A stretch of 64,000 bases of DNA, taken from Corbicula japonica. Taxonomy: Eukaryota; Mollusca; Bivalvia; Venerida; Cyrenidae. The stretch covers positions 1,116,001 to 1,180,000 of the forward strand of contig JAZAYU010000088.1 in the NCBI GenBank assembly GCA_038501625.1, in the 5' to 3' direction. Position 1 is the first letter of the stretch, and each line of letters starts with the position of its first letter. The translations under genes were made by a program, and so were the position numbers. The notes under the pieces are model-generated. The model was given only the letters and a program-made list of their open reading frames with translations. It did no database searches and had not been told where the DNA came from. This document shows, in pieces, positions 57,045 to 64,000 of the stretch.

Positions 57045-57624
57045 TGGGCGTGGGCGTGGTCGGCGATCTGAATATAAAGTTCACCTTGGATGGCAACACT
57101 TCAACCGAAATGCATTCCGTGTAGTAACAAATGCAAAAGGTGGAGGAAATAGATTATAATAATAATTTGTAAAGCTGAAGAACAAATAACTGTTGAGCAA
57201 ATCATTGAACAAGGGAAAAAATGTTTTTAAGCATTATAAGGATGGAAAAAGTTACTTTGGTGATATAAGTTCCATGTCAGTTACACTCACTGACCCCAGA
57301 GGTGAAGAGATCTCACAATTTACAAATGTAGATGATGAACCTTGTTCTTACACAGAGTATCTGACATCAAATGGGCTGTACCCATCACAGTGTCATCTTT
57401 ACTTAAGAACTAAAGTGTTACAGACACCCCAGGACGTTAAAAATAAATCTGAAGGACAAACATGTCAAGCACACACAAAGAAATCGTATTTGGTCAATAA
57501 TGAACCAGTGGGCACTATGGATGTCACTTATGACCCCTGGGGCAAGGCCAATTTGACCCCAAATAGTATAATTAAAACAATCTTGGTAGATGACTACAAG
57601 ATGATGCTATATACCAAATACTAA
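57045..57624 (+). pseudogene. Host-like gene fragment with LGW..GGG domain
   Basis: Just outside the transposon the frame reads GRGRGRRSEYKVHLGWQHFN, RNAFRVVTNAKGGGNR. After a frameshift near 57,158 it continues KAEEQITVEQIIEQGKK, and after a shift near 57,225, KHYKDGKSYFGDISSMSVTL, EISQFTNVDDEPCSYTEYL and SQCHLYLRTKVLQ. It ends at a TAA at 57,622. The layout (LGW, a basic-aromatic stretch, VxxxxGGG, a helix, an F..G..FG loop, a beta-rich half) resembles a ubiquitin-like N-terminal domain I know from large uncharacterised invertebrate protein families. The 5' part is cut by the CACTA-like insertion. The two shifts cancel, so it could be a gene with sequence errors, but it is probably broken. 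Confidence 0.5.
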
Positions 57625-57646
57625 AGCCCAGGCATTGCTGTTGTTA

Positions 57647-57702
57647 CAGGAGCAAAGATAGATTTTTAAAGTTTATATTTTGAAAATCTATCTTTACTCC
57701 TG
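57647..57702. repeat. 20-bp-arm hairpin downstream of the host-like frame
   Basis: CAGGAGCAAAGATAGATTTT and AAAATCTATCTTTACTCCTG pair with one mismatch around a 16-base loop. It lies 23 bases after the stop at 57,622, so it may fold in a 3' untranslated region or be a tiny inverted-repeat element. Confidence 0.75.
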
Positions 57703-58676
57703 TGTCCTATTAAATTATGCAATGGACTAAATTTTGATAAAAAGTCACCCAAGCATCATTCCTGTGAAGTATAAAATTCGTTAAGAGGTTTTGGACGAGA
57801 TGTCCATTAAAGAAAAGTTGACGACGGACTTTAGAACACACGAACACCAGCCCATCACAATAGCTCACCATGAGCATGTTGTGCTCAGGTGACCAAAAAA
57901 AACAACACAGGCTCATATATGCTTAAGAGGTGACTATCCTAAAATAATGCTACGAAATTCACAATTGTGTGTACAAATGGTTTCAATAGTGTAAAAGTAT
58001 TTTGTTTTATTATTTTTCGTCATTTAAAAAAAAACTGTTTCACCCCAGGGGCATAATTTGAACAATCTCTAACGATGGGGAACAGTATTTTATAGCCGAA
58101 ATAATTTCTTCCTGAGAAAAAATATTTTACACTGTGATTTTTTATCCAAGAGGCGTAACTGGATATACTGACAAGGGTACACACCAAATGCCTTTGATCT
58201 TAACGAGAATGTACAGTTTTATTTTAAATAGTTACATGTGTAAACAAAAGGGATTTATACCGGTCTTGCTGAGCTTTGAAAAGCCAAATAGAAAATTGAG
58301 TTCAAGTACCAGTGTATTTTTATACGTGTAATTTATTACTTATTACTTATTATTTATTACTTGTTACTTATTAACAAATACTTATAACTTATTATTTATT
58401 ACTTATTATTTATTACTTATTATGTATTACTTATAATGTATTACTTATAATTTATCACTTATTATTTATAACTTCTGCTTTGTTCTTGTGGGGGCAGATC
58501 CTGGAGAAACATAATACGATGTAGTAGAAAAGAATTAGTACTTTTGTACATTATTAGTAACATCTGTTGTACTTCTATAAATGTACATTATGGCGTTATC
58601 TACATAATTATTTTGCATAATAACCTTAACTGGGACATTTTGTGTAGGTGTACATGTATGGCATAACAGTAAATCA
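57703..58676. other. Non-coding stretch with AT-rich repeat
   Basis: No gene seen. 58,331-58,465 is built of ATTACTTATTATTTATTACT-like words, matching in kind the run at 41,160. The 58,145-58,180 segment resembles the BEL insertion site. Confidence 0.5.
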
Positions 58677-60011
58677 CTAGCAGCTGTGTAAATAGCTAGG
58701 CAGAACTTCTTCGTTAATGTGATTGACTTCAGGATCATAACACGATATTAATTCCTCATACAGTCTGAAACCATCCTCTGCGTTACTTTGTGTCTGAAGG
58801 TCTGGTTTGAAACAATATGCTAATTCAGTGAACACATTACTACATGTTTGTTTTGGGCGGGGCGAGCATACAATTCCAGGCACAACTCCACGTCATCCAA
58901 GTCAACTGGTTTCCAAGGTCCTGTCCCCCATACAATTCCGGAACGTGATGGAGCACAAATGGTTTACCACAAGGAAGCTCCGGGTACATCTTTTGGGCGC
59001 GTATGTTATGAAAATTCCAGTGGTCTGCTATGCGATCCAGTTCTGCTTGCAAAACATCCATGAGACAAAATCTCAAACATTCTGCGTGAATTGGATTCAG
59101 AGAATCAAACCTGCCACGATCTCGTAAATCTTCAATTTATTAATCCACCAATGGACTCCCTGTCGCCTTAAGTAACTCCACCACGCTTCAATTCTCTGAT
59201 TCGAAGTACTTTTCCCGTACATGAAACTTTTCATACCCGCCGATGAGTCCCTGTGATTATAGCGAAGAAGCGGTTGTAAGAAGCTTATATTAGAATTTTC
59301 AGTTCCACAATCCTCTCGTATAACTCGTGGAGCACATTTCATTTTCTTAATAGTATTAAGATAATAGAATGCGATACATTTTTGGTCAGTGTTACTTGCT
59401 CCGACCTCCAGCCACATTATTCTACGACTATATCCATCTATAGCCCCATGAATTCAGAACCCAAATGGTTTTAGTTTATCGTAACCGTCTATATGCCAGA
59501 CGAAATTCGGACCCTTTACATTATACCGTCTTCTCTTTAGTCTGTTTGCTTTACGGGATAAAACACCTTCCGGATCTACTTCTTTCATTATACGCATTAC
59601 TTCATTTCTTTTCACCTTTATTTTATAATCATTTTCCAAACGTCGCCACATGCTTCTGTAGCCAATACCCTGTCCACTTAACTGAATTTCGTTTGTAATT
59701 ATATTCTTAACGTCTTCAAATGGTGTACTTTCAACATTTCGACGGCGAAAGTTGTTTACTTTTAAAATGCGTTTTAAATGCCGAATACTTATGCTGATAT
59801 TGTGACATCTGTATAATATAAGAACAAATTCACAGTATTTTAATCCCGCGAAAAAATACTCTTTGATCTTCTGAAGTCTGCTCAATGCATCATGACTGTC
59901 TGATCGCACATATAAGGACCCTGTTGCCATAGACAAGTCTATTGTCAACATAAAAGCCAGACAAGAAGACAAAAGCACGGCCGTCGAAATCCTGAAAGAG
60001 GAAAGTGGCAT
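58677..60011 (-). pseudogene. Integrase-like (DDE) DNA-transposon transposase, broken
   Basis: From 60,011 leftwards: a helix-turn-helix region (RLQKIKEYFFAGLKYCEFVL, ISISIRHLKRILKVNNFRRR), GIGYRSMWRRLENDYKI and NVKGPNFVWHIDGYDKLKPF. After an in-frame TGA at about 59,454 come IHGAIDGYSRRIMWLEVGAS, VIREDCGTENSNISFLQPLL, SFMYGKSTSNQRIEAWWSYL, then after a frameshift near 59,130 CLRFCLMDVLQAELDRIADH, GKPFVLHHVPELYG and another shift near 58,910. The likely catalytic residues, D in HIDGYD, D in EDCGTEN and E in RIEAWW, remain. I know this arrangement from uncharacterised animal proteins with an rve-type integrase core and suspect the IS3EU or a Ginger-like group, without certainty. No terminal repeats were identified. 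Confidence 0.65.
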
Positions 60012-60426
60012 GAATCAGATAAGTATTTCATTAGGTGGATTATATACTATGCTATAGCTTAAATTCTGCTGAAATCTATATTTAATTACTCTACAAATGG
60101 TACAAATAACGTATTTCATATTCAAAAATATGCTGTTGGAGATCTCAAACGCTTGCTAAATATACTTCTGTACTTCAGTCGGCTTTCTATGTTAGTATTT
60201 AGAATGCATTATATAAGTACTTGATTTGAAAAAGCACACGTCGATGATTTAGAATTTATGTAATAATACATAAATAGCCTAAAACATAAAGAATAAATAT
60301 TTACATTCATGAAATAGACATAATAAAAAATCACAGAATTGCACGGAATCAAACAGATTATTTCAGCAATTCACATAATTATAACTGTTCTATTCGTAAA
60401 ACAATAAATAAATTCTTACCAGGATC
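60012..60426. other. AT-rich non-coding stretch
   Basis: No gene or clear repeat is supported. Confidence 0.4.
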
Positions 60427-60815
60427 TGTGGTCTAGTTTTAATTAAACCTTAAGTAATGAATATACCGAATATGCAATCAGTATACTTAAGGAATAAGAT
60501 CTATTTAAATTAACAGAACCACAGTTTAAACTGATCTGTATTCCACAAAGGTAAGAGTCGGAGTGCCGGGAAAATAGACGGAAAATAGAAACAAAGAGGG
60601 TTTCGCGGGGTTTGGGAATTCATGCGTGTTATTTTGTTATTGTGAAATCGCTCACCAACCACTCACTCACTGAACCACACAATACAAGATACGTCACTGC
60701 CTACCTGGAATACAGTTAGGCAGTTGAATACATGTATACACATACACGGTGAGTAAACGATCACAAACATTGACGTAAAACGCAAGCTGGCATAAAATAT
60801 TGCCTGGGTTACACA
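60427..60815 (-). repeat. Candidate 3' LTR of the Ty3/gypsy element (far edge uncertain)
   Basis: In element orientation the LTR should begin TGTGTAACCCAGGCAATA directly after a polypurine tract. A tentative other end is ..TAGACCACA at 60,427, which would give TG..CA termini. The 5' LTR lies outside the window, so this edge cannot be verified. Confidence 0.4.
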
Positions 60816-60827
60816 TTCCCCCACTTT
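60816..60827 (-). promoter_or_regulatory. Gypsy polypurine tract
   Basis: On the minus strand AAAGTGGGGGAA precedes TGTGTAACC, the expected junction between the internal region and the 3' LTR. Confidence 0.6.
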
Positions 60828-61121
60828 AAGGCAATGGCTCCAGACATTTCAACCAACCCGAAAATATAATATAATATCCAAACAAAAAGTACTAGGATAT
60901 ATTATAAAACTTAGGCCTTACACATTCCCAACATGCAAATCCATTGCCACTAATCGAAAATCAAAATACTAGTAGCAAAGATCAAAGCAACATGTTGATT
61001 AAAATAATAAAAACGTCAAGTCCGGTGAAATATCCAGAAACTAATTATTATCCTTTATATAAGGATAAAACTCTGAAAAAGATTGGATAAGGAAAATAAA
61101 ACTCTGAAGAATTAAATTCCA

Positions 61122-64000
61122 TTAATTCAACCTTAACACAAATTGGATATAATCAGATTCGAGAAGTTTAAACATAAAAAACTCGAAATCTTGAGACATT
61201 CCCGCACCGACGGGGGTTACCCACTCACCATATCTTTGTGGTGGGACCCTCCGCCTGACTGGGCGCGGACTAACTGGAGGAGGAGCAGAAACATCGGTGG
61301 CAGAGCTAGGCTCAATGCTCACCTCTGTTGTGCGGTCAGATTGCTCCTCACTCACAGTATGCACCTCAGTCCGGGACTGGGTTAGTGTACTGTCATATCC
61401 GGTAGGTGCAGCAGAAGACTGTGGGGTCGCGGAAAAAGTCTCTGCTGACCTATTATCAGGAGTCTGCCTGGGAGAACCCACACTTCTGTGCTGAGGCAAG
61501 GTCAGATCCAGGTTATGTGAGAACCTGGTTACCTCAGACACAGAAGTGTCAGCAGGTATCTCCTTAGGTTGTGGGGGGTTTGGCCGCTTTGCCGGTCTTA
61601 GGCCCCTGAGGTGTGGTGGGATGTATAGGTTAGCTCTTTCACTATCATCGGAGTCTGATACCTCTGAACTTTCTGATCTCGGTGCTATTGCGTTTCCCTC
61701 TGCAGGAAGCTGCTTGTGCAACTCCCCCCTGGGTAGTTTAACAGTTCTCTTGCGAGAACTTTTCCCAGAGGAGGGCACAACACAGTCCCCCGCAGGTTGG
61801 TTAATGTTACGGTAGGGCAACAACAAATTCCGGTGAAGGGTTTTAATGGGATCCTTACGGGACTGCAGTTGGACCCTATACACCGGAATGTCAGAGTTGG
61901 GCATCCCTAGCACGACATAGACATCAGTGTCCCATTTGTCGGCTAGTTAATTTGTTCCCTGCAGCCCAACTTTCCCGACCAGCACCTGATCTCCCACTTC
62001 CAGTTTAGACTCCTTGACACCCCGATCATAAATAAGCTTATTTTTGGTGGCAAGCTTCCCAGCTTCCTCAGCGGCCGTGCGGTAGGCATACTGCAGGCGC
62101 TGGTGGAGTTTTGATGCATATGATGAGTGGCTGCCGTCATGCCCCTCAGTGGGATCTGTACCCAGATATGCATCAACAGGTAGCCGGGGATGCCATTTAA
62201 ACATTAAATAATGTGGGGCGTATCCAGTGGCATCATTTTTCGTGGCATTATATGCTTGCACCAGGGGTGAAATATAGCTTTTCCAGTCGGACTTCTGGTG
62301 ATTCTCCAGAGTCCCAAGCATCTTAAGGAGGGTTTGATTCCACCTCTCTGCTCCACCGTTTCCCATAGGATGGTATGGAGTGGTCCTAGACTTCCTTATG
62401 CCAGCAATTCTACACAGCTCCTGAATAGTGCCACTCAGGAAGTAACGAACTTGGTCACTGTGCAGTTGCTCTGGGAACCCGTAGAATCGAAAAAATCCTT
62501 CGTATATGGCCTTTGCAGTGGTAGCTGCTGTCTGGTTTCGGCATGGAATGGCCTGCGCGAAACGAGTGAAATGGTCCACTATAACTAGAATATTTTCGAT
62601 CCCACCTTTACTGGGTTCGAGCTTCAGGAAGGCAATGGAGACCAGCTCCATAGGTCTTGAGGTTTGGATGGGCGTAAGCTCTGCAAAAGGCCGATTAGCT
62701 GGAGTCTTCCTCCGAATACACCGGTCGCAGTGCTCTACCCACTGGGTTATGTCTTTCTCAAGACCAGGCCAGTAAAATCTCTGTCTGGCCAGCCATAGGG
62801 ACTTTTCTTTCCCCTGGTGCCCTGCATCATTGTGGATGCCCTGGATAGCAATCCGCCTATGCGACTCTGGAATGACCAGTTGAATGACGGGTAGACCATC
62901 CAATGTAGCGGTTCTGTACAGAGTATCATTTTTAATGACAAGGCGCTTAGCCTCCCTAAGGTATCTCTGTACAGCTGGTGTCTCTGCCGAGGCATTCTTC
63001 CCTCCCTTCAGAGAACCGCTACTAATCAAATGCACAACTCGTGCTATGGATGGGTCTTTTGCTTGCTCTGATGGCCAATCTATCCTAGCCATGGCCTCAG
63101 AAACCAACAATTCCTCACTGGCCACATGAGGAGCAGCAGATTCTGAAACACTACTGGCCACTGGGGCAGATAATAAAGCTGCTTGATAGATTGCCTTGAG
63201 CTCATCTTGAAAGATGTAGCGCCTGGACAACCCGTCTGCATCTGCATTGACTTTGCCACTGCGGTATTCCAAAGTAAAGTAATGATTGGACAATTCCGCA
63301 AGCCATCTATGCTGTGTGGCATCTAACTTGGCAGATGTCGTCACATAGGTTAAGGGATTGTTATCAGTTTTCACGACAAATTCATTACCGTATAGGTAAT
63401 CGTGAAACTTGTCAGTAACACTCCACTTAAGAGCTAAAAACTCTAATTTGTGAGCAGGATAGTTTCGCTCACTGGGCCTAAGACTGCGGCTAGCGTAAGC
63501 AATTACGCTGTCTACACCATCTTGGTTTTGTAATAAAACCGCACCAAGACCACTAGAACTGGCATCAGTATGCATAATAAAGGGCAAAGTATAATCTGCA
63601 TACCCTAAGACTGGAGGTGAAACTAATTTTTCTTTAATTGTTTCAAAAGCAATTTGTTGAGAATCACCCCAAACCCAAGATACTGGATTTTCAGCCTTTT
63701 TCTTGGACTTCTTAGACCCTTTGTTTAGACCATGACCCTGCAATAAATCATTCAGTGGTTTAACTATTTGGGCATAGTTAGGAACAAACTTCCTGTAGTA
63801 CCCTGTAAAACCTAAAAATTGCCTTAGGGTTTTAATGTTAACTGGGACAGGCCACTCCTGCACCGCAGAAGTTTTATTGGGGTCAGTGGCAATGCCTTGG
63901 GCTGAAACAATGTGCCCTAAATATGTAACTGAGGATTTAAAAAACTCACATTTGGAAGGTTTGACTCGCAAGTTGTGGTCATTTAACCGTTGAAAAACTG
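61122..64000 (-). pseudogene. Ty3/gypsy pol, 3' part, runs off the window
   Basis: Entering from the right edge on the minus strand: the end of reverse transcriptase (RVKPSKCEFFKSSVTYLGHI, LRQFLGFTGYYRKFVPNYAQ) and RNase H (FIMHTDASSSGLGAVLLQNQ, VVKTDNNPLTYV). Then follow the integrase zinc finger (H..H in GIHNDAGHQGKEKS, C..C in HCDRCIRRK), the integrase core and a C-terminal domain ending in a Pro/Ser-rich tail with PPQRYGEW. Two defects are visible. The first integrase catalytic position reads ELVSIAFLKLEP, with Ala where Asp is invariant; the second (HSDQ) and third (AERWN) acidic residues remain. A TAA at 61947 splits the C-terminal domain in the same frame. Gag and most of reverse transcriptase lie outside. 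Type: LTR retrotransposon, no envelope seen. Confidence 0.88.

Noticed and set aside
49214..57048. Three-base target duplication for the CACTA-like element
   Set aside because: I tried boundaries from CACCC to CAGAT; none gives matching flanks on both sides, so none is claimed.
56757..57159. Overlapping frames of about 90-130 codons rich in WPN or GQRW
   Set aside because: They are translations of the TTGGGCCAAC subterminal repeats of the CACTA-like element.
58331..58465. Telomere-like or centromeric satellite
   Set aside because: The ATTACTTATT words are irregular low-complexity sequence, lacking a fixed unit or a TTAGGG-type motif.

Overview
The window looks like nuclear DNA of an invertebrate animal, most likely a bivalve mollusc. 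This is an inference from AT-rich non-coding DNA, split genes with GT-AG introns, a SINE-type conserved domain common in molluscs, and the mix of transposon families. The species cannot be read from the sequence. No intact ordinary host gene was recognised, and almost everything supportable is mobile or repetitive DNA.

Layout. 0-5.4 kb: a SINE fragment, a 240-bp-arm inverted repeat, and a broken MULE transposase with two exons, a TATA box and a duplicated leader exon. 5.4-10.4 kb: a 4,997-bp fold-back-like element with 85-bp terminal inverted repeats, an exact 8-bp target duplication and arms built from degenerate TTAAAC..ATAG..TTTAA palindromes. 11-20 kb: small non-autonomous elements, a Penelope-like 3' end and two candidate exons. 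21.5-23.2 kb: a ~167-bp tandem repeat. 23.2-24.1 kb: a pogo-like transposase remnant. 24.2-30.4 kb: a Penelope-like retroelement split by a 3.77-kb CR1/L2-like LINE with a matching 7-9-bp target duplication. 30.3-41 kb: a 303-bp tandem duplication, a small hAT-like element, a 56-bp minisatellite, a transposase remnant, a 276-bp palindrome and several dispersed repeats.

41.6-48.9 kb: a complete BEL/Pao LTR retrotransposon (minus strand) with an uninterrupted 1,993-codon gag-pol ORF, two LTRs that appear to differ by one A, a polypurine tract and a 5-bp target duplication. It looks very young.

49.2-57.0 kb: the most interesting part. It is a 7.8-kb CACTA/EnSpm-like DNA transposon with imperfect terminal inverted repeats and arrays of TTGGGCCAAC-type subterminal repeats. 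Six exons with compatible phases encode an intact, predicted 235-residue DUF4806-type protein, and the transposase gene lies inside its first intron. This parallels the arrangement of tnpA and tnpD in plant En/Spm. The transposase has three +1 frameshifts while the accessory gene is open. The element appears to split an exon of a host gene whose remainder lies at 57.0-57.6 kb.

58.7-60.0 kb: an integrase-like (DDE) transposase pseudogene. 60.4-64.0 kb: the 3' part of a Ty3/gypsy retrotransposon running off the window edge, with a missing catalytic aspartate in the integrase and one in-frame stop.

The elements do not form a pathway. The window is a nest of insertions into insertions, and the flanks and target duplications allow part of the order of events to be read.
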